Origin: an uncultured Thermomicrobiales bacterium
GTDB taxonomy: Bacteria > Chloroflexota > Chloroflexia > Thermomicrobiales > UBA6265
NCBI GenBank assembly: GCA_902806335.1
Contig: CADCWG010000021.1
Location: 1-42,699 of the forward strand
DNA length: 42,699 nucleotides
Reading direction: 5' to 3'
Shown: piece by piece, positions 24,293-32,640 of the stretch
Layout: each line of letters opens with the position of its first letter
Position numbering within the stretch: position 1 is the first letter of the stretch
Position numbers and translations under genes: made by a program
Notes under the pieces: model-generated
What the model was told of the DNA's origin: nothing
The model's input: only the letters and a program-made list of their open reading frames with translations
Database searches by the model: none

Positions 24293-25027
24293 ATGACCGA
24301 GGCACGGACGGCGCTGGTGACCGGCGCGGCGCGCGGGATCGGGCGGGCCGTGGCCGCCCGCCTCGCCGACGACGGCGTCCGCGTCCTGATCGCCGACATC
24401 GACGAGCCCGCCGCCGAGGCCGCCGCCGCCGAGGTGAGCCGGGGCGCGATCGCCTACCCCCTCGACGTCACCTCGGCCACGTCCTGGCAGGGCGTGATCG
24501 ACCGCGCCACCGACGCCTGGGGCAGGCTCGACATCCTGGTCAACAACGCCGGGATCGCCGGCCGCTCCGCGCCGCTCTGGGAATACACCCCGGACGAGTG
24601 GGACCGGCTGCTGGCGATCGACCTCACGGGGGTCTTCCTCGGCTGCCGAGCCGCCGTGCCCGGGATGCTCGCGGCCGGCTGGGGTCGGATCGTGAACATC
24701 GCCTCCATCGCCGGCAAAGAGGGCAACCCCAACGCGGCGCCCTACTCGGCCGCCAAGGCGGGCGTGATCGGCCTGACGAAGGCCCTGGCCAAGGAGGTCG
24801 CCACCGGCGGTGTCCTCGTCAACTGCGTCACCCCGGCGGTGATCGCGACCGGCATCCTCGATCAGGTCTCCGACGAGCACATCGCCTACATGACCTCGCG
24901 GATCCCGATGGGCCGGGTCGGCCAGCCCGAGGAGGTCGCCGAGCTCGTCGCGTTCCTGTGCTCCGACCGCCTCAGCTTCTCGACCGGCGCCGTCTTCGAC
25001 CTCTCCGGCGGCCGCGCGACCTACTAG
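24293..25027 (+). CDS. Short-chain dehydrogenase/reductase, FabG-like
   Basis: NAD(P)-dependent oxidoreductase of 244 residues. It has a Rossmann motif TGAARGIGRAVAARL near the start, an acidic residue after beta-2 (LIADIDEP, which favours NAD over NADP), NNAG, and the catalytic Ser138 (NIASIAGK), Tyr151 and Lys155 (APYSAAKAG). The C terminus is SFSTGAVFDLSGGRATY. ATG 24293 has GGGGGGAC upstream. Position after fabD-fabF suggests a 3-oxoacyl-ACP reductase, but the Asp at the end of beta-2 and a 433-bp gap leave open a catabolic NAD-linked dehydrogenase. Confidence 0.88.
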   Translation: MTEARTALVTGAARGIGRAVAARLADDGVRVLIADIDEPAAEAAAAEVSRGAIAYPLDVTSATSWQGVIDRATDAWGRLDILVNNAGIAGRSAPLWEYTPDEWDRLLAIDLTGVFLGCRAAVPGMLAAGWGRIVNIASIAGKEGNPNAAPYSAAKAGVIGLTKALAKEVATGGVLVNCVTPAVIATGILDQVSDEHIAYMTSRIPMGRVGQPEEVAELVAFLCSDRLSFSTGAVFDLSGGRATY

Positions 25028-25097
25028 GGCTCTGTCGCGCCACATCCCCGGGGACCGTCTCCCGGGCGGCGCGACGCACGGGCCGCCCCGTCGCCCC

Positions 25098-25326
25098 AAT
25101 ACGGAACCCAGGTGATCATCGGAGTTTCCTCCGGCGGGTCCGCGGCCGCCCCCAGCCGGCTTGATGTCCGGGTCTCTGACGGACTCCGGGTAGCTGCTCT
25201 GGCCCCCACGCGTGCCGCCCCCGGCCGGCTCCAGCCGGCTTCGTCCCTGAGCCCGGGGCTTGCCCCCGGGCGGGTGCGGGAACGACCGCCCCCCCGAGTC
25301 CTCCAGCGATCAGCCGGATCCGGCCC
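25098..25326. repeat. Long copy of the dispersed repeat with inverted ends
   Basis: The left end is AATACGGAACCCAGGTGATCATCGG (25098 on). The right end, GCGATCAGCCGGATCCGG near 25306-25323, is the inverted counterpart. Inside are CCGGCTCCAGCCGGCTTCGT, CCTGAGCCCGGGGCTTGCCC and CCGGGCGGGT modules (about 25222-25275), as in the copies at 37150 and 34768. It fills the space between the convergent SDR and PAP2-kinase genes. Confidence 0.65.
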
Positions 25327-25501
25327 AGGGAGCAGTCGTCCTCCCGACCGGAGACGATCCCCCACCGGTCCCGATCGTCGACGAGCTCCGCGGTCCACCA
25401 CCGCGCGACAGATCCCGTGCGGTCTCCCGGGCCCCCGAAGTCCCGGTCGGCGCCGGGGCAGGACGCGGCGACGCCCCGAGGGATGACTCCCCGGGGCGTC
25501 G

Positions 25502-28264
25502 TCACGGTGGCCGTCGCCAGCCGTCCCGTGGAGGCGGTGAGCGGGGCTCCCCGGGGGGCTCGCCGGGCGGCCCTACCCCACGCGCCGCCTCCGCCCCGGA
25601 GGGCGGGACGCCGTTCGAACGGCCGTCACCGCTCCCGTCGTCACCTTCCCTGCCGCCCGGGGCCGGGAGGCGTCCGGCCCCGAGTTGGCCCACCGCCGGA
25701 TCCGGCCGGGAGCGCTTGCTGTCCTGGCGTGTCGAGGCCCGGTGTCCGGACGCGCCGACCGCCGACGCCGCTCCCACCGTCCCGCGGGACCGCAGCGCCA
25801 CCCAGATCGGCCGGTCGGCCGGAACCCCGACCAGGGCCGAGAACCCGGAGGGCAACGCGGCGCCCGCGCCGTCCGCCAGTGCCGGCACCACCCTCGTCGC
25901 CCGGTCGACGGCACGGGTGAGGGCGTCGCCGGCCCGCGCCACGCCATCCCCACCGCGGAGCCGACCGGCCGCCAGGGCGACCGGCGCGCCGACGCCCGAG
26001 ACGGTCATGGCCAGCGGCCACCGGGTCCGTGGCATCAGTGGCCCGACGACCGCCGGGACCGGCCACGACGGGTGGTCGCCTGGCGAGGCGGCGACCGCCG
26101 CGCTCGCGGCCCCGGATGCGTTGGCCGTCGTCACTTCTCGGGCCTGGGCCGCGACGACCACGTCGCCGACGTGGATCGCCGGTGCGGTCTCAACTACCGT
26201 CGGCCCGGCAATCGCCGCGGCCTCGGTGACCGCTACGGTCTCGGTGACCGCCGCCGACTCGGCGCCACTCACGGCCGCGCCGGCCGGCCGGGCCACAAAG
26301 CGGCGGGTGCCGGTCCGCCCGTAGAGGTCCCACGGCACCTTCTTGAGCGACGCGTCCGCGATCAGGCGGATCAGCAGCCGGTCGGCCTGAACCGGCCTGG
26401 CGGCGAGGTAGGCGAAGCTGCCGAAGCCGGGCACGGCCGAGAGCAGGAGCACCAGCGGCGAGTGGAGCCCCCAGGCCAGCCGCAACGCCGCGCGGTCGCT
26501 CCGGCCGGTCAGGAACCGCCCGGTCTCAACGCCCAGCGCCGCGAGGACCATCATCGCCCGGGCGACGCTGCCGAACGGGAAGCGGAGCGGAACGCTGATC
26601 GCGACGTGGGCCCCCAGGTAGGGAAGCATGGCCTGGAAACCCGGCGTCGCCAGCTGAGCCCGGAGCCCGGCCGCCTCGGCGGCGTCGATCCTCCCCTCGG
26701 CCTCCCAGCCGGCGATCTCGCCGTCGAGCCAGGCGAGGCCACGCTGCTGCCCGTCGGCGAGCCGCGCCGACGCCCGGCCGCGCCAGGACCGGACGTCGAA
26801 GCCGATCCGGAGGCCGCCCAGGAGCCGCCCCCACAGCCGCGGCTCGGTCGCGTGCCAGGCGGCGGTCGCCGCCTCGGCCGCGTCCAGTTCCGCCCGCAGC
26901 GCCGCCAGGCCGTCGGCGCCGAGCGCGGCGGCGAGCATGGCCGCCTCGCGGTCGACGTAGGCGCGGGTCACGTCGAAGTAGACCTCGTCGTAGAACGGCA
27001 CCAGGTCGCGCGCCAGCGCCCGCCGCCAGGCCCGCCGTGAGGCGAGCGGCGCCACCAGGCCCGACTCGAGGTCGACGATCCGGTAGGTGCCGTCGGACGC
27101 TTCCAGGACGTTGTCGATCGCCCGCGGCTGGCGGGGGTCGATCTGCCAGGTTGGCAGCCCGACCTCGTCGAAGCGGTCCCGCAGGTCCCGCAGGAAGGCC
27201 CGGGCCGAAGCGCGGTCCCGCGGCTCGCCGCCGTCGACCAGCTCGCTGACCAGCCCGAGGCGGCCGTCGGCCGCGGCGACGGGGGCGACCCCGAGGGCGG
27301 CCGCGACCCGATCCTCGCCGTACCAGGCGCGGGTCAGCAGCCGGGCCAGGTTGCGCCGGTGGGTTGCGGCCCGCAGCGCCTCCGGGTTGCCGTCGTAGGC
27401 GAACGGGGCCTGGAAGGCCAGCCAGTAGATCGCCCGGGGCACGAAGCCCGGCACGTAGACCTTGGTCACCGTCCCGGCCGCGCGGTCGAAGACGACGAGG
27501 CTGGTCAGCGCGTGGGCGTGCTCGGCGGCCTCGTCGTGCGGCAGCGCGGCGGCACGCACCAGCGGCAGCCCGCCCGCCACCGCGTCGATCCGGCGGTAGG
27601 TGGCGACGAGCCCGGCGACCAGCACCGCGCCGAGGGCGTAGGCCCCGAGCACGTCGGTCGGCCAGTGGGCGCCCGTCCAGATCCGGGCGAAGCCGACGCT
27701 GCCGATGACGCCGACGGACGCGGACTGGGCCGCCAGCCGCAGCCCGCGGTGCGGGATGCCGGCGGCGAGGGCGAAGAGGAAGCCGTAGAGCATGACCGCG
27801 CCGATGACGTGGCCGCTCGGGAACGACCGCTCCTCGAAGTTCTGGCTGCTGCGCTCGAGTTCGGCCAGGTGCGGCCGGGTCCGCGCGACCAGCACCCGGC
27901 TGATCACCTCGTTGACGACCCCACCGGCCGGGATCAGGAGCAGACCGAAGGCCGGCAGCCAGCGCCGCGCCACGGAGAACCCGAGCAGCGCGGCTGCCCA
28001 GGCCAGGATCGCGCCGGTCGAGCCGGTCAGGTGGTTGACCGCCCGCAGCCCCTCTCGGAGCCCCGGCCCGTCGACACCCTGGACCTGGCGCATCAGCCAC
28101 AGGTCGAAGAACGCCCGCGGGTTGATCAGCGCGTCGAGGAGGATGACCACGAACAGCGCCGCGGACGCGATCGCGACGCCCCGCAGTCCCGGGCGCGGGA
28201 CGGTCGGCAGGGCGAGCGCCTTCAGGCCGTGCCCGGCGGCGATGTGACGGACGGTGAGGGCCAT
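25502..28264 (-). CDS. PAP2 phosphatase fused to a kinase-like domain and a long Ala/Val-rich tail
   Basis: 920 residues in three parts. Residues about 30-230 form a membrane PAP2 (type 2 phosphatidic acid phosphatase) domain with all three motifs: VLVARTRP (128-131), PSGH (149-152) and R194-x5-H200-x3-D204 (ARIWTGAHWPTD). Residues about 265-480 resemble a protein/aminoglycoside-kinase fold: VTKVYVPG as the Lys strand, then LPTWQIDPRQPRAIDNV as the catalytic loop (D and N) and RIVDLESG in place of DFG. Further helices follow (SPLVLLLSAVPGFGSFAYLAARP). From about residue 660 the tail is Ala/Val/Gly-rich, yet third positions stay GC-biased, so it is probably translated. ATG 28264 has AGAGGAG upstream. 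It probably acts on a lipid-linked phosphate such as an undecaprenyl or phosphatidate species; the role of the kinase-like part is unknown. Confidence 0.85.
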   Translation of the reverse strand: MALTVRHIAAGHGLKALALPTVPRPGLRGVAIASAALFVVILLDALINPRAFFDLWLMRQVQGVDGPGLREGLRAVNHLTGSTGAILAWAAALLGFSVARRWLPAFGLLLIPAGGVVNEVISRVLVARTRPHLAELERSSQNFEERSFPSGHVIGAVMLYGFLFALAAGIPHRGLRLAAQSASVGVIGSVGFARIWTGAHWPTDVLGAYALGAVLVAGLVATYRRIDAVAGGLPLVRAAALPHDEAAEHAHALTSLVVFDRAAGTVTKVYVPGFVPRAIYWLAFQAPFAYDGNPEALRAATHRRNLARLLTRAWYGEDRVAAALGVAPVAAADGRLGLVSELVDGGEPRDRASARAFLRDLRDRFDEVGLPTWQIDPRQPRAIDNVLEASDGTYRIVDLESGLVAPLASRRAWRRALARDLVPFYDEVYFDVTRAYVDREAAMLAAALGADGLAALRAELDAAEAATAAWHATEPRLWGRLLGGLRIGFDVRSWRGRASARLADGQQRGLAWLDGEIAGWEAEGRIDAAEAAGLRAQLATPGFQAMLPYLGAHVAISVPLRFPFGSVARAMMVLAALGVETGRFLTGRSDRAALRLAWGLHSPLVLLLSAVPGFGSFAYLAARPVQADRLLIRLIADASLKKVPWDLYGRTGTRRFVARPAGAAVSGAESAAVTETVAVTEAAAIAGPTVVETAPAIHVGDVVVAAQAREVTTANASGAASAAVAASPGDHPSWPVPAVVGPLMPRTRWPLAMTVSGVGAPVALAAGRLRGGDGVARAGDALTRAVDRATRVVPALADGAGAALPSGFSALVGVPADRPIWVALRSRGTVGAASAVGASGHRASTRQDSKRSRPDPAVGQLGAGRLPAPGGREGDDGSGDGRSNGVPPSGAEAARGVGPPGEPPGEPRSPPPRDGWRRPP

Positions 28265-28532
28265 CGCGGCGCTCCTCTGCGCTCCTCCGGTTCCGCCGGA
28301 GCCGGGGCCCCCACGGGGCGTCCCTGACGTGCCGCGATCGGAGCACCGAAGGAGGCAGACGCCGCCCAAGGCCGTGACGATCCCGTCACGCCGACTCGCC
28401 GGTTCTGGGTTGTGTCCGCGGGCGGCGTGGGCGGCATGGGCTGAGCCCACCCGTCCGTCTCTCGCCGCCGCGGCGGTCGCGACCGATGCCCCCGGCGTTC
28501 CCGAGACACCTGAACAGCGTTAGGTGAACCTC

Positions 28533-28561
28533 AGCTTACGCCTCGTAAGTACATCGGTCAA
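28533..28561 (-). promoter_or_regulatory. Minus-strand promoter with a palindromic operator in its spacer
   Basis: -35 TTGACC (28556-28561), a 17-bp spacer, -10 TAAGCT (28533-28538). The spacer holds most of the inverted repeat CTTACG-CCT-CGTAAG (28535-28549). Just downstream, AGGTGAACCT (28522-28531) is near-palindromic and the preceding TTAGGT resembles half of an iron-regulator box, but the match is partial. Transcription would reach the PAP2-kinase gene after a leader of about 260 nt. Confidence 0.55.
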
Positions 28562-28725
28562 GACCCTCGTGTCGGTCGTCCGGCGCCGCCGTCGGCACCG
28601 GTGTCCGGGGCGCGAGGGGGGCTGGGTCCGGGTGTGTTTGCAGGTTACCGGGCCGACCTTGCGCGAACCTTGCCCGCGCCTTCCGGCCGCCCGTGCCACC
28701 CCACCCGACCCCAGATTGCCCTCCG

Positions 28726-28753
28726 TTGACGCGACCTCTCGTGTACCTATGAT
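28726..28753 (+). promoter_or_regulatory. Strong-looking plus-strand sigma-70-type promoter with no gene behind it
   Basis: TTGACG (28726-28731), a 16-bp spacer, TATGAT (28748-28753). It is one of the two best promoter matches in the window. No plus-strand gene follows until 32008, so the product is probably a non-coding RNA or a very short peptide. Confidence 0.6.
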
Positions 28754-28796
28754 GGGACACGGCGGCCGTGGGAACATCGGCAGATCTACCGAATCG

Positions 28797-28853
28797 CGGT
28801 GCGCCTTCCCCTACGCGGATGCGTAGATTGACCTAGGGAGGGGCCTCGCACCG
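28797..28853 (+). ncRNA. Candidate structured RNA downstream of the orphan promoter
   Basis: About 40 nt after the predicted start site a three-tier foldback can be drawn. The outer stem is CGGTGCG (28797-28803) with CGCACCG (28847-28853). The middle stem is CCTTCCC (28804-28810) with GGGAGGG (28836-28842), using one G-U pair. The inner hairpin is CTACGC-GGAT-GCGTAG (28811-28826). It matches no riboswitch or known RNA class that I recognise. A small RNA or a regulatory leader are both possible; chance folding in GC-rich DNA cannot be excluded. Confidence 0.3.
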
Positions 28854-29414
28854 GCCCGCGCGGAATCGGCTCACCGCATCCCCCGCCGTGCCGCCCCACC
28901 AGCTCGCCCGGCCTGGTTGCGTCCCAGGGTAGGCACCGGGTGTGGCGATCGATTCGCCCATCGATGACGAAACTGTCGCGAGTCGGCGGCGATTGGGGCG
29001 CCCGTCGCCCCGACGCCGGTGCCCGGGCGCGCTCGGCCCACGTCGTCTCCCGGATACGGAGCCCTGTACATGTAAGACGGTGGGCCGGCCCGCACGTGAC
29101 ATCCGCCCGGTCGGCGGCATCACCCCGAGCCAGCGCCTCGCGCGACGGACCATCGGTCCGCACGGCGGCGGTACGTGACCCCCGGTGGGACCCCGGTGCC
29201 GGGCGGCCGTTCGGCTCGCCTCACCGGCGACGTCCACCACCGGCGTCGTGGCGTCGCACGGGCGTGAGCCGGCGATGGGGGCGAGGATCACCCCACCGCC
29301 AACACCGCCGACCGTGTCCCGCGGGAGCACGGACGCCGACAGGGTCGTGGTCGTGTGTGGGGAGCGGACGGGACGACCCGAGGGGGTCACGGGCGTCTGC
29401 GGGGTCTCCTCCAT
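28833..29414 (-). CDS. Doubtful small ORF downstream of the MMPL transporter
   Basis: ATG 29414 is preceded by GAGAGGAG at 7-nt spacing, and the frame runs 193 codons. The first 60 or so codons have GC-biased third positions. The product starts MEETPQTPVTPSGRPVRSP, continues Thr/Ser-rich, then has a Gly-rich weakly hydrophobic stretch (VGGVGGGVILAPIAG) and three scattered Cys. The rest is Arg/Pro-rich and unconvincing. No family was recognised. It begins 182 nt after the MMPL stop on the same strand and its end overlaps the candidate RNA on the other strand. The ribosome site is the only solid support. Confidence 0.2.
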   Translation of the reverse strand: MEETPQTPVTPSGRPVRSPHTTTTLSASVLPRDTVGGVGGGVILAPIAGSRPCDATTPVVDVAGEASRTAARHRGPTGGHVPPPCGPMVRRARRWLGVMPPTGRMSRAGRPTVLHVQGSVSGRRRGPSAPGHRRRGDGRPNRRRLATVSSSMGESIATPGAYPGTQPGRASWWGGTAGDAVSRFRAGRCEAPP

Positions 29415-29595
29415 CGGCGGACTCCTCTCCGGGAGGGTTGGCGGGGGCGACGCCGCCCCCAGGGGTGGTCCCCGCGCTGGGACGGGTGGCGGGGGCGCCG
29501 TCGCCCCCTGGGCTCGCGGTTGAGCCCGTTGGCCGCACGGTCGGCGCGTCGGATCGGCGCCCGCGGGGATCCCCCGGACGCCGATCGCGCCACGG

Positions 29596-31809
29596 TCAGT
29601 CGGCTTCGGCGAAGGCCGGCGCGGGCCGGCGTTCCCCTTCGACGTCGAGGCGGGGGATGCGGCGGTCGAGCCAGGAGGGGAACCACCAGTTCCGCTCACC
29701 CAGCAGCTCCATCGCCGCCGGGACCAGGATCATGCGGACGACCGCGACGTCGACGACGATCGCCGTCGCCAGGCCGAGGCCGAACTCCTTGATCACCCGG
29801 GTCGGATCGAGGAAGAAGGCGAGGAAGACGGCGGCCATGATCGCCCCGGCGGCCAGGATCACCCTGCCCGTCGCGCCGAGCCCGTGGGCGAGCGCGTCGT
29901 GGGTGTTGCCGTCCTTGAGGTAGGCCTCCCGGATCCGGGTGACGAGGAACACCTCGTAGTCCATCGAGAGGCCGAAGAGGATCGCGAAGAGCATCATCGG
30001 CAGGAAGGACTCGATCGGCCCGGTCTTGTCGATGCCGAGCAGGTCCCCGGCCCACCCCCACTGGAAGACCGCGACCAGCACCCCGTAGGCGGCGCCGACC
30101 GAGAGCAGGTTCATCACCGCGGCCTTGAGCGGGATCACCACCGAGCGGAAGACCGCCATCAGCACGAGGATGCTGAGCCCGAGCACGACCCCGATGAAGA
30201 GCGGCAGCCGCTCCGTGATCCGGTCGCCGATGTCGACGAACGTCGCCGTCGCGCCGCCGACGTAGGCGTCCATCGGCGACCCACCGAGGCTGGCCGGGAT
30301 CACCTCGTCGCGCAGCCGCCCGATCAAGGCGTCGGTCTCCGCGTCCTGGGGCGAGGTGGTCGGGACGACGGTGATGACCGCGGTGTCGTTCTCGGGGTTG
30401 GGCATCGCCGGCGAGACGGCCGCGACGCCCTCGGCGGCGCCGATCGCGGCGGTCAGGCCGTCGAGGGTCGCCGGGTCGAGGCCGCCGGGCTGCTCGACGG
30501 CGAGCAGCAGCGGCCCGTTGAAGCCCGGCCCGAAGCCCTCCGCGAGCAGGTCGTAGGCTTGGCGGCTGCGGAAGGACTCGGGGTTGTTGCCGTTGTCACC
30601 GAAGCCGAGCCGCAGGTCGAGGATCGGGGCGGCGAGGACCAGCATGAAGAGCACGCCCGCGCCGAGCCCGGCCAGCGGTCGCCGCTGGATGCGACGCACG
30701 AGGCGGTAGCCGACGGTGGTCTCGACCGCGGCCGCGCGCCGGCCCGGCCCGGGGACGCTCCAGCGCTCGATGTTCCGCCCGACCAGGACGAGCAGCGCCG
30801 GGAGCAGCCCGACCGCGACCAGCACGCTCGCGGCGACGACCAGCGCGCCGGCGACGCCGATCGCGGCGACGAACGGGAGCCCGACGGAGAACAGCCCCAG
30901 CAGCGCGATCACCACGATCGAGCCGGCGAAGATGACCGACCGGCCGGCGGTCTCGACGGCGCGCACCGCCGCGCCCTCGACCGTGAGCCCGCCGCGCAGG
31001 TCCTCGCGGAAGCGGGTCACCACGAGCAGCGCGTAGTCGATGCCGACGCCGAGCCCGATCATCGCCGCGAAGGCGGGGGTGAACGAGCTCATGTCGAAGA
31101 CGCGGGCGGCGAGGGTGATCGAGAGCAGTCCGATCCCGAGGCCGGCGAGCGCGCTGACGATCGGCATCCCCATCGCCACCACCGAGCCGAAGGCGACGAG
31201 CATGATCACGACGGCCGCGGCCAGGCCGACGAGCTCGGACGAGGCGGGGACCGCCTGCTCGGAGCTCGAGATCACCTGGCCGCCGACCTCGACCCGGAGG
31301 CCCGCTACCTCCGACCGGTCGACCAGGGCGGTCAGCGCGTCGACGCTGCCGTCCTCGACCTCATCGGCGCCGACGGCGTACTGGACGGTGGCGTAGGCGA
31401 TCCGGCCGTCGGCCGAGACCGCGCCGGGAGTCTCGTAGGGCGAGGCGACGCCGACGACCTCGGGCAGGGTCGCGGCCTCGGCCACCAGCGCCTCGACGCG
31501 GGCGCGGATCGCCGGGTCGGTGACGCCCGCCTGGCTGTCGGTCTCGACGACCAGCGTGGCGCTGTCGCCGGCCTGGCTCGGGAAGCGCTCCTCGAGGAGG
31601 TCGACCGCGGCCTGGGACTCCGCGTCGGGGATCGTGAAGGCGTCGATGTAGCGGCCGCCGGCCGCCGTGGCGATCACGGCGACGGCGGCGATCGCGACGA
31701 CCCAGCCGGCGACGACGCGCCAGGGGTGGTGGGCGACGACGTGGGTCCACCGGGCGAGCGGCCCTTCGCGGCCCACACCCCGTCGGCGGCGCGGCTCGTT
31801 CGTGGCCAT
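29596..31809 (-). CDS. MMPL/RND-family transporter
   Basis: Proton-driven membrane exporter of 737 residues, the usual size for monoderm MMPL proteins that export lipids or drugs. Two repeated units each carry an extracytoplasmic loop followed by a five-to-six-helix bundle. TM1 is VVAGWVVAIAAVAVIATAAGG. The conserved proton-relay segments are GLGVGIDYALLVVTRFREDL and ILFGLSMDYEVFLVTRIREAY, and the last helix contains FLDPTRVIKEFGLGLATAIVVDVAVVRMILVPA. ATG 31809 has GAAAGGAG upstream. It is divergent from a TetR gene with shared operator-like repeats between them, so repression by that regulator is likely. The cargo is unknown. Confidence 0.93.
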   Translation of the reverse strand: MATNEPRRRRGVGREGPLARWTHVVAHHPWRVVAGWVVAIAAVAVIATAAGGRYIDAFTIPDAESQAAVDLLEERFPSQAGDSATLVVETDSQAGVTDPAIRARVEALVAEAATLPEVVGVASPYETPGAVSADGRIAYATVQYAVGADEVEDGSVDALTALVDRSEVAGLRVEVGGQVISSSEQAVPASSELVGLAAAVVIMLVAFGSVVAMGMPIVSALAGLGIGLLSITLAARVFDMSSFTPAFAAMIGLGVGIDYALLVVTRFREDLRGGLTVEGAAVRAVETAGRSVIFAGSIVVIALLGLFSVGLPFVAAIGVAGALVVAASVLVAVGLLPALLVLVGRNIERWSVPGPGRRAAAVETTVGYRLVRRIQRRPLAGLGAGVLFMLVLAAPILDLRLGFGDNGNNPESFRSRQAYDLLAEGFGPGFNGPLLLAVEQPGGLDPATLDGLTAAIGAAEGVAAVSPAMPNPENDTAVITVVPTTSPQDAETDALIGRLRDEVIPASLGGSPMDAYVGGATATFVDIGDRITERLPLFIGVVLGLSILVLMAVFRSVVIPLKAAVMNLLSVGAAYGVLVAVFQWGWAGDLLGIDKTGPIESFLPMMLFAILFGLSMDYEVFLVTRIREAYLKDGNTHDALAHGLGATGRVILAAGAIMAAVFLAFFLDPTRVIKEFGLGLATAIVVDVAVVRMILVPAAMELLGERNWWFPSWLDRRIPRLDVEGERRPAPAFAEAD

Positions 31810-31838
31810 CTGGCGGCTCCTTTCCTGTCGTGGTGATA

Positions 31839-31881
31839 ACTAATCAGTCACTTAGACTAAACGGTTACTCAGTGGTATCGT
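31839..31881. promoter_or_regulatory. Divergent promoter region with tandem operator-like repeats (MMPL/TetR)
   Basis: Two 15-bp direct copies, ACTAATCAGTCACTT (31839-31853) and ACTAAACGGTTACTC (31856-31870), share 11 positions and are offset by 17 bp. They lie 30 nt from the MMPL start in an unusually AT-rich patch. A plus-strand promoter, TTAGAC (31852) - 18 bp - TATCGT (31876), overlaps the second copy. The arrangement suits autoregulation by the adjacent TetR protein. Confidence 0.6.
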
Positions 31882-32007
31882 GGGCGGGCGGGAATGTCAA
31901 CCCCCCAGGCGGATCACGAGACCGGCCGAAGGATCTGGGACAATGCGCCGCACCATCAGCCAGACGAGACGGACCCTCGGGTCCAGTTCGAGACGGGGGC
32001 AGCCGCG

Positions 32008-32640
32008 ATGGGCACCGGGACGACACGGGGCACCGAGAACGCCGCGAGGGCGGTCTCCGGCCGCGAGCTGCTGGTCGACGCGGCGCACGGGCTCTTCATC
32101 GCCCGCGGCTTCGCCGACGTCTCCATGCAGGAGATCGCGGAGGCCGCCGGGATGACCAAGGGCGCCCCCTACTACCACTTCCGGAGCAAGGAGGACCTCT
32201 TCACCGAGGTCGTCATCCGGGAGATCGGTCGTCTCCAGGTGGGTCTGGAAGCGGCCCTGGCCACCGAAGCTCCCCTGCACCGGAAGCTGGAGGTCGCGCT
32301 CACGTACATGCTGGGAACGGTCAGCGCCGACTTCGGTCGGATCGTCGGCGACCTCGAGCGGTACGTCGGCGCGGACCGAAAGCACGCCATCCTCGAGACC
32401 TGCCAACCGAGCGTCCTGTTCGTGGCGGCGGTCCGCCCGGCCTTCGAGGCCGCCGCCGCCGCCGGCACGTTCCGGCGCGTGCCCCCCGACGTTGCCGCCG
32501 AACTCTTTGTCGCGACGACGATGGGCCAGGTCGAGCTGGCCCTGATGGAGACCCTGCACGCCCCCGATGGACGCTCCCCGACCGTCGACCGGGCGACGCA
32601 CGCCGGGGTGATCGTCGACGCCTTCCTGCACGGCATCTGA
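32008..32640 (+). CDS. TetR-family regulator, probable repressor of the MMPL gene
   Basis: 210-residue transcriptional regulator. The N-terminal helix-turn-helix is ELLVDAAHGLFIARGFADVSMQEIAEAAGMTKGAPYYHFRSKEDLFTEVV, a textbook TetR/AcrR domain; the ligand-binding region follows (VALTYMLGTVSADFGRIVGDLERYVG) and no C-terminal family was recognised. The start is uncertain: ATG 32008 has GGGGGC upstream, while ATG 31894 would add 38 residues but leaves a very short leader after the predicted promoter. Being divergent from the transporter with operator-like repeats in between is the usual layout for a local repressor. Confidence 0.9.
   Translation: MGTGTTRGTENAARAVSGRELLVDAAHGLFIARGFADVSMQEIAEAAGMTKGAPYYHFRSKEDLFTEVVIREIGRLQVGLEAALATEAPLHRKLEVALTYMLGTVSADFGRIVGDLERYVGADRKHAILETCQPSVLFVAAVRPAFEAAAAAGTFRRVPPDVAAELFVATTMGQVELALMETLHAPDGRSPTVDRATHAGVIVDAFLHGI

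Noticed and set aside
28520-28531. Iron-regulator (DtxR/IdeR) box
   Set aside because: TTAGGTGAACCT matches only half of the 19-bp consensus; kept as a remark, not a call.
28524-28826. Plus-strand frame of 100 codons across the orphan promoter
   Set aside because: It runs through the promoter and ends inside the RNA hairpin; its last ATG overlaps the -10 box.
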